Source: Odiellus spinosus
Lineage: Eukaryota > Arthropoda > Arachnida > Opiliones > Phalangiidae
DNA length: 64,000 bases
Direction of reading: 5' to 3'
NCBI GenBank assembly: GCA_963920705.1
Contig: OY987226.1
Span: 32,601,686 to 32,665,685 of the forward strand
Position 1 is the first letter of the stretch; every line of letters begins with the position of its first letter. Shown here in pieces: positions 12,204-23,399 of the stretch. A model generated the notes under the pieces. The model was given only the letters and a program-made list of their open reading frames with translations. It did not search any database and had not been told where the DNA came from. The position numbers and the translations under genes were made by a program.

Positions 12204-12311
12204 CTAAGTCTTGACGTCCACCACTGGAATTTGGACGTTAACTGGAAGCGCATACTCATACCCACCCTTTGAGGCCATTTGATTTTGTAACTTATCCAAC
12301 TGTACATTTGC
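12204..12311 (-). CDS. CDC42SE: CDC42SE exon 3 with stop
   Basis: Acceptor TCTTTTAAACAG ends at 12312. Encodes [20 protein letters not shown] and [15 protein letters not shown], with stop TAG at 12206-12204. Matches IQNQMQSKGGY and NVQMQLVDTK in the human protein. Odd: the stop codon is the exon side of a perfect donor (TAG then GTAAGT at 12203), so a 3'UTR intron or an alternative 3' end is possible. A longer overlapping minus-strand frame (12409-12200) is out of phase and is not the product. Confidence 0.93.
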   Translation of the reverse strand, partial: ANVQLDKLQNQMASKGGYEYALPVNVQIPVVDVKT

Positions 12312-15300
12312 CTGTTTAAAAGATTAATATCGTCAAGCACTGATAGAATTTTATCCAAAAATGAATCTTCAAGAATAAAGTCTTGCGTAAGAAAAAATGT
12401 TTTAGCCAATTACGCTTCGAAAAAGTAACGTATAATCCTCGAGGAATTAGAACTTAACCTAACCTAACTTATTCACTAGGGTAAACTTATGATCAATACA
12501 AAATAGAGCAATCTAGATAAATTAAAACTGAAAGCTAATTATTTGAATATTTTTCATCACAAGGCAACCTTCTTCGATGACTCAAGTCTCAGTAACACGC
12601 TGCTAGAAAGGGAAGATAACTTTCAAATGGTGCGTACTTGAGCTGCATTAACCTTAAATGTATACCACTAATGATTGAAAGACTTACCCTAACATTCATA
12701 TCGCCTGATCCGACGTGTGCAGTATGTCTGAAGTTCGTTGGAACCCCAATCATAGAATGATCAATTCGTCTCCGCCTCTTCTAATTGAAATAAGTCAAGT
12801 TATGCACTTAGATATAAAGTATGACAACAAGTTAAAATCTTTAGCCCCTATATGCAATTATGCACAAGGTAAAATAAACTACTAGATTTTTTAAAACATT
12901 ATTAGGGTGGTGGCTTGCAATTACGGACAATCGTAATTCCAGACAGTTTTGGTTTTAAATATGAATATCTTTAATTTTCCTGGCTTTATGTCATGAAAAA
13001 GTCCTTATTTTATGCCTCGGTTTCCGGGTTATTCGTAAAACATAGATTCAAGACCGTTGGAGATGGTCTGGGGAAAATACGACCCTAATTACTTGGTATC
13101 GTAATTTCTACGTTTAAATTAATGCCAAACTCGGGGAGTCACTTAAAATGCGACTCCCAAAAGAAGCTCTCTTTGTCTTTAGAAAAAACGTATGGAATAA
13201 AACTTACTTTCTATCTAAACTTCAAACTTTTTTACATGGAAAATACATTCCTGGCATCAGTTCCACGGGATATTCCATTATTAATCTTAATTATATAAAA
13301 CCCTCTACAAGAAGCCAACTACGGACCCCTCAACACTAGCCTTGATTAGTTATCAATTACCCGCGAAAAAACCTAATTAAAAGACCTAAGTAAGGCCTAA
13401 AAATTATCCAGTGAAGATGGAATTTAATGATCAAGTGTTGTAATCGTCAGTTACAATTCTAAATTTCGGCCAAGTCCTTTACTCCTAGACTTAACCTTCC
13501 CACCCTTATGGAAAAAAGTTAGTCTGATCTGAAGATGTCTTCAAGAACACTACAAAAGTCTTGGTGAAGTCTTTAAGACTTCGCCAAGACTTCTTGACGT
13601 AATGGAAGACTTCCCCAAGACCTCTTAAGACTACATAAGACACCCGAATGACTTCCCCAAGACCTCTTAAGACTAACTTTTTTTGGGAAGGGCAGGTTCT
13701 GCCCGCTTCCTCCTTTATGGTATGATCACTAAAATACTCCGGACCCTTTTATTTCCTTCTAGAATAACTATACCGACTGATACTTAATTGCTTTTATTCC
13801 GGTTCACTTTAATAATTAACAATCGCGTGACTTCGCGAGTCAGTCTATATTCACACTAACAATCACCAACCACAATCACACTAAAATATTGAAAAGGGTG
13901 GGAGACAACAGCCACGAGAAAATAGGACCTTTAATAGGTTTAACCTTTGCCCCTTTTGGCGCTTGACATGAGTCAAACCCACTAGGCAGGGTACCGTTTT
14001 TCGGGTACCTTTACAAGCCAACCAAAGTGTGGATTAAGTCCAAATTTCCCACATTTTTCGGGGTCCATTGTCTCGGGTCCGTTGCAGTGTTTTTAACTCT
14101 TATTATTTTTGAATAAGAGGAACAAGGAGTAGGATACGTATTATTTTCTGCATTACAATTAAAATGAGCATTAGATAAGCTTTTATTTTAAATTTAATTT
14201 AATTAAAAACGAAAGTCCGGGACATTAGACTCGAACGAGCAACATTAAAGGGAAAACGCTATTTCTCATTACTTTACCGGTGTTTTCAGTTTGAAACTGG
14301 CTTAAAAGACCCGCAAAAGCTCAAACTATAGGATAATAATGTCAAACAGTTGAGATAACTTAGTGTGGCAACTATTTTTCAATCGGTTTGTAAAAAATGT
14401 CCATAATAGTGAGCCACCACCCTACGCTTTTTTTACTATAAAATCAAATTTTTTGGGAATTTTTTTATTACTAAAAGGGAAACAAGTGGAAAATAAGGGT
14501 GAAATCATTTCCAATAAAAGGCTTCTTTCATGATTTAAGTTTTTTTGAAGCTTTTAAATCTCTGGGAAGAGAGGTATTCTGTAGTAGAAAAAGAATTGCA
14601 CCTATGAGCCTCCCCAATATCAGTCGGTTCCTGAGAAAGATCTACGACCTACTGTAATGGGGATAGTAATGGGATTCCTACTCATGGGAGTAAAAGGCTT
14701 ATTTCCATGTGAACAATGACGGTCACATGGAAGCCAAGGAGAAAAGGAAGGCATCAAGCCAGCCTCAGACCCGGGACACTACGGCGAACAGTTCACTTAT
14801 CTTGTAGAGAGTTACCCAGTAAATATGCCTTTTTAATCTTAATAACGTGCTTCATCATTCAAGTTAATGCGCATTTACTGATAAAGATGAATTGTAAATC
14901 CAGCGTCTCCCTTCCTATCTAAGCTTGATGGTTAAGTCAAATCTTAAGAACCTGGCCTGACACGGGGCAGATTTTGTTGTTACGCATACCTGACCTGTCC
15001 CTTATGGAAAAAAGTTAGTCTGATCAGAAGAGGTCTTCAAGAACACTACAAAAGTCTTGGGGAAGTCTTTAAGACATAATGGAAGACTTCCGCAAGACCT
15101 CTTAAGACTACATAAGACACCCGAAAGACTTCCCCAAGACCTCTTAAGACTACTTTTTTTGGTAAGGGGTTTTATAAATATGGTATTTTCCCCTCCAGAA
15201 CTCGCTCTCTCCTCCAACTTTAAATAACCATTTTGTTATTTTAAATAAAAAATTCACATCTCTGGTAAAAATAGAAAATGCTGCCTGCTCTCCAAAATAT

Positions 15301-15448
15301 ACAAGATATACTTGCTCCCGCTAAAACTAGAAATGATCCCCCATTGTCTCTAAAAACCTAACTCTAGTATTACAACTCAAGATATACTTACAGGTGGTGG
15401 CTGTTCCGTAACGCAGCACGTGAAGCACTGCATCCACATGTCACTCAT
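12204..15448 (-). CDS. CDC42SE: CDC42 small effector protein (SPEC), three coding exons
   Basis: Small membrane-anchored effector that binds GTP-loaded Cdc42 through a CRIB motif and acts on the actin cytoskeleton. Coding exons on the minus strand are 15448-15392, 12780-12688 and 12311-12204 (57, 93 and 108 nt; 85 aa plus stop; human CDC42SE2 is 84 aa). All introns are phase 0. The N-terminus [12 protein letters not shown] carries the cysteines that are palmitoylated in the family. Residues 20-24 are basic KRRRR, followed by the CRIB core [20 protein letters not shown]. The C-terminus has the family tail [20 protein letters not shown]. Intron 1 (2.6 kb) holds two copies of the CCCTTACGG MITE. 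Whether this is the SE1 or SE2 ortholog does not apply to an arthropod single gene. Confidence 0.95.
12688..12780 (-). CDS. CDC42SE: CDC42SE exon 2, CRIB motif
   Basis: Acceptor TTTCAATTAG, donor GTAAGTC. 31 codons: [20 protein letters not shown], then [11 protein letters not shown]. The pattern IxxPxxFxHxxHVG is the Cdc42/Rac interactive binding consensus. Confidence 0.97.
13503..13692. mobile_element. CCCTTACGG MITE in CDC42SE intron 1
   Basis: About 190 bp with ends CCCTTATGG and GGGAAGGG; same subrepeats. Confidence 0.83.
14999..15168. mobile_element. CCCTTACGG MITE near CDC42SE exon 1
   Basis: About 170 bp, inside CDC42SE intron 1, 220 bases from the exon 1 donor. Ends CCCTTATGG and GGTAAGGG. 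Confidence 0.83.
15392..15448 (-). CDS. CDC42SE: CDC42SE exon 1 (coding)
   Basis: Starts at ATG 15448-15446 and encodes 19 residues, [19 protein letters not shown]. Donor GTAAGTAT follows at 15391. Cys8, Cys11 and Cys12 match the lipidation site of the family; EQPPP matches EQPQP before the CRIB in the human protein. Confidence 0.94.
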
Positions 15449-15676
15449 TGCGCTACGATGATGAGGATAATAAATACAATTCAATTGCCTATTTAAAAGT
15501 GAAAGATTTGTAATTTAAAGTTAGTTTTATCTTAAACCAAAAGTGGATAATAGGAGTATGGAAGTTTGACACTACCTCAACCTACACCCATGACGCGTCC
15601 CGCTTTCTACACTAGAGAAATATTAGAAGACCCAAGGGGAATTCAAATTTCTAAATGTTTACCACAATAGTAGCAC

Positions 15677-15997
15677 CAGAAGCCGATGAAACCCTCCTTT
15701 GAAGTCTATTACTCCCGGGTCTTGTCTACCCCTCTCTGTATGGGTTAGTTTCAAAAATCGCGATTCGTACGCCTCCTAACGGTATATATTTTCGGAGTGG
15801 GAGTTTGTCGAGCGAATATCTCTAGCAGCCTTGAAGTTCGTCAATAAAACGTCGTTGTGGAGAGAGAATTTCCAATTTTCCATAGACAGGGGTATGAAGT
15901 AGGACCAGTCCGATCTCGTAAAATCGTGAATTTTACCCATACAGAGAGGAGCGCTATTAGAGTAGTAGACTTCAAAGGAGGGTTTCATCGGCTTCTG
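15677..15997. mobile_element. MITE CAGAAGCCGATGAAACCC, 7-bp target duplication
   Basis: 321-bp element with about 37-bp inverted ends and a perfect 7-bp duplication GTAGCAC at 15670-15676 and 15998-16004. Open frames on both strands inside are by-products of the inverted repeat. It lies upstream of CDC42SE. Confidence 0.92.
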
Positions 15998-16004
15998 GTA
16001 GCAC

Positions 16005-17135
16005 TGATTTTTAAAAATCACCTTTTAATTAATTTAAAAAAAAAGTACATCAGATTTGGTGTTAGTTTGATTGAAATTGAAATATGGCCAAAAAAAACTA
16101 AAAATCACAAAATATTTTTGGGAGGTAATTTTGAGCTGAATATTTACACAGTTTTTAACAGTGGTTCGTTAATCTACACTGCAAAATCTTGTATACCAAT
16201 TTTATTGATATTGTTTTAAGCAAATATTTATGAATATTCCATTCGTTTTTTAAGGTTAAGCCCGGTTCAATATTTATATTTCGGTAAAATGTTTTAAAGT
16301 ACACATGCAACCTGGCTGAATTCAGGTTAAAACTGCCAAAAGCAAGTTTTTTACATACGTTTCATAATTTGAAAATTCTTTTAAAAAAAGCCAAGACAAT
16401 GGTTGTCTCGAAAAAAATTCCTCTGAATTTTTTAAAATTTTAAAATTGGTGGAACACGCTCAAAAAAATTAAAAACTGAATTTTTGATCATATTTAAAAA
16501 TACCGGACGAGCATGCATCGTTATCATTTATGCAGATAAAGGCGGGATTTATAGTCGCGTGTGCCACTTATACTCGTATTTATCTAATACAATCATGTAT
16601 TGTAAAAACCAGGAATCACAAACACAAGCTTAGTGTACAGGAATAACAAATACAAAAAACTTAACACACTCACAATTTGGATTTCTTCGGAAAATTGCAA
16701 TTGAATAATTTTCAGCCAGATTTGATGGGATTGATTAGAAATAAAACAACCTGAAATGATAAGTTAGGTTAGGCGCAAAGAAGCCTCATACCTAAAAAAT
16801 GACGCTTATTAAAATTAGTACAAAAATTAAACTTCACAGAAACATAATTTTGATATATATGTCCGTATTGTTAAGATAACATCTACGACTTATTCAGTCT
16901 ATGTGTCTGTTTGCACAGATCAGAGCCATTTCGAAAATAACCCTGCAGTTTTTGCTTTAAAATGTCCAATTTAAAGGGGACGGAACTCTCTGCGATTTGC
17001 TGCGGCACTTTATATATAGATTTAACAAATTGTACAGTCCAAGTTTGGCTGTGTGCATAAGGGGTGTTGATTTTCAAGGGAAAGATTCTCGAGCAGAAAA
17101 GGATTTAAAGTGTTGGTAAGGAGATTTTCAGACTT
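16005..17135. other. Intergenic, nothing recognised
   Basis: AT-rich; frames at 15857-16219 and 17077-16883 lack coding signs. A TTAGGTTAGG run occurs near 16763. Confidence 0.4.
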
Positions 17136-17137
17136 GG

Positions 17138-17284
17138 CCCTTATCAAAAAAGTTAGTCTTAAGAAGTCTTTCGGGTGTCTTATGTAGTCTTAAGAGGTCT
17201 TGGGGAAGTCTTAAAGATTTCCCCAAGACTTTTGTAGTGTTCTTGAAGACCTTCTCAGATCAGACTAACTTTTTTCCGTAAGGG
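17138..17284. mobile_element. CCCTTACGG MITE, short copy
   Basis: About 147 bp with one subrepeat unit fewer; ends CCCTTATC and CCGTAAGGG. Confidence 0.82.
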
Positions 17285-17596
17285 GGGCTAGTTATTTTAC
17301 TGTTAGATATCTGGGTCATTCCATGCGAAATTAGGCAATGGTCCCCATGGCACCATCACCTTCTTTGTTGAAACTTTAACCAGTTAAAATATAGGCTATT
17401 TCATCGGGAAATCCCAAGTTTTCAAGTTATCTGTCAATGTAGACTTTAAGATACGAATAATTCAAAAATTCTTACATGGGAGAAGGAAACTTTCCACCCT
17501 CAATTCAAGCGATTTTGACAGCTGATATTTAGCGAATGAAACCAAACCCTTTAAACTTTTTTTGCTGTTCAAATGGGTGGCAGATATGTTCAATAA

Positions 17597-18108
17597 CAGG
17601 GTGACCACTGAAAATTTGAAAATTCTATATAGGAAATTTAAAACGAAATATAGGAAAATTTAGGAAGAATTTTATGTAAAATATATGATAAAACAGGAAA
17701 ATAATTAGAAGTAGGAACCATGTTTATTATTGCATCCCAACTCTCGCCACCGTTTTAAACTTGCTATTAATATGATCCAATTGCTTAAATAGTATGGAAT
17801 TTTACAGACTATTCTAACTGGAAAATGTACAGTTAAGCTAAAATAATATTATACAGCCACAGGTGATGGTATGATTTATAACTTTACCCTTAAATAGAGA
17901 TTTTGAGTAGAAATATAGGAGATTATAGGAATTAATTAATTACCAAATAAAGTTAGTCTTAAGCAAGTCTTTCGGGTGTCTTATAGTCTTAAGATGTCTT
18001 AAGATGTCTTTGGGAAGTCTTAACATGAGGCTAACTTTTTTATGAGAAAATAGGAAGGAGGTGAAAATATAGGTAAAATTAGGAAATATAGGAAAAGTGG
18101 TCACCCTG
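17597..18108. mobile_element. TIR element CAGGGTGACCACT with a nested MITE
   Basis: 512 bp with ends CAGGGTGACCACT and AGTGGTCACCCTG (hAT-like CAGGG start). The core is degenerate AAATATAGGAAAA repeats. A short CCCTTACGG-family piece (about 17944-18052) is nested in it. Flanking 8-mers do not form a clear duplication. Confidence 0.75.
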
Positions 18109-18339
18109 CATTAATAGTTTGTGAAGACTGCAAATAAAGTGTGCGTATCTTTCGAAAGATGATGTCCTACATCCCGTAGAAGAATTTAAATTAGCGGAAA
18201 GGTATTAAAAACATACCACTAACTCTGTCCCACCATGCATTCATGCCATGGACAGAAAAGCAATTAGATACGAAGCGAGTATTGTAAGATTTTGCCACTT
18301 TTCACTCCTTTTAGTGACTACCTCATTTGACGAGAATTC

Positions 18340-19612
18340 CTCAGAAGAATTTGAGAATTTATCAGAAAAATTTTATGGGAGTTTATCAGAAAAATTTTAT
18401 GAGAGTTTATCAGAAAAATTTTATTAGAGTTTATCAGAAAAATTTTATTAGAGTTTATCAGAAAAAGTTTGAGTTTATTAGAATTTGATGAGAATTTATC
18501 AGAAGAATTTGATGAGAATTTATCAGAAGAATTTGATGAGAATTTATCAGAAGAATTTGATGAGAATTTATCAGAAGAATTTGATGAGAATTTATCAGAA
18601 GAATTTGATGAGAATTTATCAGAAGAATTTGATGAGAATTTATCAGAAGAATTTGATGAGAATTTATCAGAAGAATTTGATGAGAATTTATCAGAAGAAT
18701 TTGATGAGAATTTATCAGAAGAATTTGATGAGAATTTATCAGAATTTGATGAGAATTTATCAGAATTTGATGAGAATTTATCAGAAGAATTTGATGAGAA
18801 TTTATCAGAAGAATTTGATGAGAATTTATCAGAAGAATTTGATGAGAATTTATCAGAAGAATTTGATGAGAATTTATCAGAAGAATTTGATGAGAATTTA
18901 TCAGAAGAATTTGTTGAGAATTTATCAGAAGAATTTGATGAGAATTTATCAGAAGAATTTGATGAGAATTTATCAGAAGAATTTGAGAATTTATCAGACG
19001 AATTTGAGAATTTATCAGAAGAATTTGAGAATTTATCAGAAGAATTTGATGAGAATTTATCAGAAGAATTTGATGAGAATTTATCAGAAGAATTTGATGA
19101 GAATTTATCAGAAGAATTTGATGAGAATTTATCAGAAGAATTTGATGAGAATTTATCAGAAGAATTTGATGAGAATTTATCAGAAGAATTTGATGAGAAT
19201 TTATCAGAAGAATTTGATGAGAATTTATCAGAAGAATTTGTTGAGAATTTATCAGAAGAATTTGTTGAGAATTTATCAGAAGAATTTGATGAGAATTTAT
19301 CAGAAGAATTTGATGAGAATTTATCAGAAGAATTTGATGAGAATTTATCAGAAGAATTTGATGAGAATTTGATGAGAATTTATCAGAAGAATTTGATGAG
19401 AATTTATCAGAAGAATTTGATGAGAATTTATCAGAAGAATTTGATGAGAATTTATCAGAAGAATTTGATGAGAATTTATCAGAAGAATTTGATGAGAATT
19501 TATCAGAAGAATTTGATGAGAATTTATCAGAAGAATTTGATGAGAATTTATCAGAAGAATTTGATGAGAATTTATCAGAAGAATTTGATGAGAATTTATC
19601 AGAAGAATTTTA
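18340..19612 (+). repeat. 24-bp coding-like minisatellite (EFDENLSE)
   Basis: About 47 tandem copies of a 24-bp unit GAATTTGATGAGAATTTATC+AGAA, preceded by a diverged patch (18340-18480). No unit contains a stop, so several frames stay open (EFDENLSE; MRIYQKNL; on minus ILLINSHQ). The long frame starts with TTG, not ATG, and in-frame stops occur in the upstream patch. Exon-like edges are present: acceptor CACTCCTTTTAG at 18312-18324 and donor-like GCAGGTAAAT at 19643. Some units are 18 or 21 bp, keeping a multiple of three. It could be an expanded exon repeat or a plain minisatellite. Confidence 0.85.
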
Positions 19613-19639
19613 TAATTCAACTGCTCTGCGAGAATTGAT

Positions 19640-21680
19640 TGCAGCAGGTAAATTGTGTTTGCGTAAAATATTGGGTATTATTTTCAATCAAATACCTCCA
19701 TTTAAAAATCTTTAACAGCTACTTCGGAAAACATTTCTTAGAGAAATTAGTGAAAACTCTAAAGGGAAACAATTATACTCCAAGCAAAACAACAAGGCAT
19801 TGAACAAAGGGTAAGAAAATCGGAGTTCCTAATTATTGATCAATCTATTCGACATAAATTTTAAATATTATAGAATAAATTAGTGAAAGGAATGGAAGTC
19901 ACAATTAGAGAGAGTTTAAATGATGGTAAATAAAAATGCTGCAATTCTGGTTACGTACCCTTTCCCTAAGCTTGCAGGCTACACTGCTTGTGGCAAACGC
20001 TCAATGAAGGGTATTCCAAAAATAATTTTGCAATGCTGTCAAAGGTAATTAATTCCATATCTGAATTACTACAACTATAGATTTTCATTAAAAATAAATT
20101 TAGCCCTATAAAGAACTGAAATTAATTTTACAGTTCACATTCAAAAAGAAACGGAAACAGAGTTTTTTGTGTTCCTGGTCAAGAACTGATTTACCAGAAT
20201 GCGTTCTCTTTGTTTAATCTTGGTATTTGAAATAGATAGTTTGGTATAGGCTACTTTTCGCATTTCATCGAGTTCAAAGGGCACTTTCATAATTTATAGA
20301 AAACTAAACGTTCACAAACTATAATTGAATTTATATAGGCCCTAAAATCTTAAAATCTCGATTGAATTTTACGTTGAAAACTTGGATTTCCCGATGAATT
20401 CATATTTTCACTGGTTAAATTTTCATCAAAAATCGGTGATAGTGGCGTGGGGTAGATACCGTAGATTTTGAAAATTGCCTGATTTCACTCAGAATGACCC
20501 ATGACGTGAAATTTTGTTAAAAACTAAATTATATCTAAAAGTCAAGGCTATAATCTACACGAAAAAATGGTTTTAGCAAAATTTTTGAGATAAGTCAAGT
20601 ACCATTATTAACGTGGCGACATTATCCTAACACTGGGACACTTTGTGAGTAGTATCCTAGTGTTCCTACTGTTCCCATCTGAATAAATGGGCCCTCCAAT
20701 GAATAAGCGAATCTTTAGGGTCGGACTATGGCCAAATAATCCACAACCATGTGGATAATTGGTGATTTTACTCACAATGGATTTATCATATAATCCTGTG
20801 GATATTATCTGACAGTGGATGAAGATAAAATACTCTAAATGCCAATCTCTACAAATCTTAGTCCTCTTGAAATGGTTTATATTAAATAATGAATAATACA
20901 CCATAAAATCCAAGGCCTAGTCTGGTGCAGATAAGATTAGAATTAAATTTAAAGTAGCTTGGACTCAACACAAAATTTCGTACTAGTAAATATGGACACG
21001 AAACAAATCAAGAGCATTAGAAATGTAAAAGGTAAAGAATTTCCTCGATTTACCTGATAAACTGAAGTCTACATACCCTATGATTTTAAAATGGCCAGCA
21101 ACACCATGAGTTGATAAATTTGATCGATTGGATATAGTTATAATACCGCTATAACTTTAATTAAATATTGTATACTTCATTTCTTTAAAATTGAGATTTA
21201 ATATAAAGTAATATGGATAAATAATTTCATAATTTACTTTCAAATTTGGTAATACCGAAATGGCACAACATAAACCCAAGGGGGTAACTTTACTTCTTGT
21301 AGATAGCAGACGACACTATTATTTAGGATAAATACCATGGAGCCGAAAAAATGGGCACGAAGTATTAACAACGGATAATTATGTTTTATATTTTTACTAT
21401 AGAAAAGATAAATTTTACTAGAAGAGTAGACAATTTTACTGGAAAAGAAGTGAGAAAAGAAGCGACGTTTAACACTAGTTAAACTTTTCCGGTACCCTAA
21501 TCCCTATTTTGTAACCTTTCGAAATCTACTTTTCGATCGAAAACTGCAGTTTCCCTCTTACCATAGAGAATAAAGGGAAAGGAGTGGAAAGTGCGCCAAA
21601 ACTTGTCTCTCTTTTTCACGCGCAACCTCCACGCGCACTCGCGCAGTACAGAGATACTTCCGTTTACGTTAGGAATCTCC
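19640..21680. other. Intergenic, no gene recognised
   Basis: AT-rich. Contains the right arm at 20370-20512. The minus-strand frame 20913-20608 has no clear coding character. Confidence 0.4.
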
Positions 21681-21684
21681 AAAC

Positions 21685-21925
21685 CAGGGACGGAAATAAG
21701 AAATTTTTCTTATTGGACAAATGTCCAGTAACCCCCCTTTAAAATTCAAAAGTTATCGGACATTTAACAAAATTATCGGACAATGCTATATTTCCTATAT
21801 TGAAAAGTACTTTTTTTTTTATCGGACATTTGTCCAGTGACCCCCTCTTAGAAATAAAAAGTTATCGGACATTTGGAAAATTTATCGGACAAATGACCAG
21901 TGACTTGTGCTTATTTCCGTCCCTG
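21685..21925. mobile_element. hAT-like MITE CAGGGACGGAAATAAG, 8-bp target duplication
   Basis: 241 bp with perfect 16-bp inverted ends and a perfect 8-bp duplication CTCCAAAC at 21677-21684 and 21926-21933. The inside is made of inverted TTATCGGACATTTG motifs. CAGGG ends with 8-bp duplications are characteristic of hAT elements. Confidence 0.95.
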
Positions 21926-21933
21926 CTCCAAAC

Positions 21934-22950
21934 ATATTGCCGGAGGGGGTGAGGCGACGATAGACAAATCACCGTTGAGCAAACCGGAAGCTTACTCGTA
22001 CCAATTTTTAAAACTTTGGAATTTAAGAGAGACAAAGGCATTTACGCTTGTAGAGCGGGGGGGTTCCACTCCTTCCCTGTATTGGCGGGGCTAAAGAAAA
22101 GTCGTGTGAGTATGACGTCCCAAAATAGTTCAAAAATCCAAAGAGGACAAACAAGAAATCTTGGAGCCATTTCGTGCCTGTATTTAAACTTCTCGTTTAG
22201 ATTTTAATTACATTTATTAAAGCTAATTTAGATGTTTTTTACAGAGTTTAGCTCTGCATTGTAATTTACTTCAATCGCATTAAATAAAATTGAGAGCTAA
22301 ACTCGGCCACCCTAGGTGTTGCATATTGGATGGCAAGTGATACAGGGCTAATTTGATTTATCGGTGATTATGCGCAAAAATATCTAGACCTTGCCCATAA
22401 ATTGTTTTCAGACGTTTATGGGCTGTAAAGACCTTGCCCATAATTAGATTTGACCACCTATATAGACTAGAGTATTAGCAGGACGTAACGTTTTTTAAAC
22501 TTCTTCCGGCTCAATACCCATCAAAACAATTATTAAACTGGTCGTACAGACCAGTTACTCCTAGTTTCTCAATAAGAAAAAATGTTCAAGAAATTAAAAA
22601 ACTGATTTTGGCCATGTGGATGTGTACTATTTCCAGGCCTTGATTGCTGTTTTATGAGACTTCAGATCGTGGGAAATTTCCCACATCTAGGGAAATTTTA
22701 ACCCCAAACAAGATGGTCAAGCCCATCGGAATAGCTAGACCCCTGACATTGTAAAAGAGGCTGAAAGGAATGATTCTATAGCAGGGGTGTGTTATGCAGG
22801 CATAAACGCTCTTTAAACAATTTGAATGGCGTCTCGAGATTCCTTTAAACACGAAGTTGCGGAAATTTCTCGAGCCGACTATATGACCGTGATCGTTTTT
22901 ATGCGATATATTGAAAAAGACGAATATCCCCGCAGTCATTGCATTCAAAT
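21934..22950. other. Intergenic with short inverted repeats
   Basis: No gene. A GAGTTTAGCTCT / AGAGCTAAACTC pair lies at about 22244-22306 and AAATCATGATTT palindromes at 22960-23005. Confidence 0.4.
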
Positions 22951-23008
22951 AATGTTTTCCAAATCATGATTTGAAAATCATGTTTTTCAAATCATGATTT
23001 TCAAATGA

Positions 23009-23360
23009 CTGACAGACTAGAACTCAACACGCATAAGCTCCCTTCGCGACGACTTGTTTATTGTTTTCGAGTTTTCATTACTGACAGACTAACACTCAAC
23101 ACGCATACGCCCCCTTGCTATCTCGTTCGCGACGACTTGTTTATTGTTTTCGAGTTTTCATTACTGACAGACTAACATTCAACACGCATAAGCTCCCTTA
23201 ATATCTCTTTCGCGACGACTTGTTTATTGTTTTCGAGTTTTCATTACTGACAGACTAGAACTCAACACGCATAAGCTCCCTTACTATCTCGTTCGCGACG
23301 ACTTGTTTATTGTTTTGGAGTTTTCATTACTGACAGACTAGAACCGAAACATTCTTAAGC
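23009..23360. repeat. 83-bp tandem repeat, about 4.3 copies
   Basis: Units begin GACAGACTAGAACTCAACAC and end TTTTCATTACT. The first copy lacks about 11 bases; the last is partial. Each contains TCGTTCGCGACGACTTG with a GTCGCGAC-like dyad. Confidence 0.9.
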
Positions 23361-23399
23361 TACCTTTTAATCTCGTTCGCGACAACCCCTAATAACGAC

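Larger units (their letters stand above)
17313..20512. mobile_element. 3.2-kb segment bounded by diverged inverted repeats
   Basis: About 130-bp arms (17313-17440 and 20370-20512) are inverted homologs: ATTAGGCAATG / CATTGCCTGAT type ends, then TTAACCAGTTAAAATAT and TCATCGGGAAATCCCAAGTT matches. The interval holds another TIR element (17597-18108) and the 24-bp minisatellite. No transposase recognised. Confidence 0.6.

Noticed and set aside
12200-12409. Minus-strand 69-codon frame over the end of CDC42SE
   Set aside because: The family tail [11 protein letters not shown] is read in a different frame after an acceptor at 12312, so this longer frame is a shadow.
14215-14260. tRNA-like B box near GACTCGAACGAGCAAC
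   Set aside because: GTTCGAGTC on the minus strand alone, without an A box or cloverleaf.
15776-16219. Open frames on both strands
   Set aside because: They lie in or run out of the palindromic CAGAAGCCG MITE and have no domain.
18485-19620. Second and third long frames (MRIYQKNL, ILLINSHQ) through the minisatellite
   Set aside because: They arise because the 24-bp unit lacks stops in those frames; no independent gene evidence.
23009-23360. CRISPR-like array
   Set aside because: The 83-bp units are contiguous with no variable spacers, and the context is eukaryotic.
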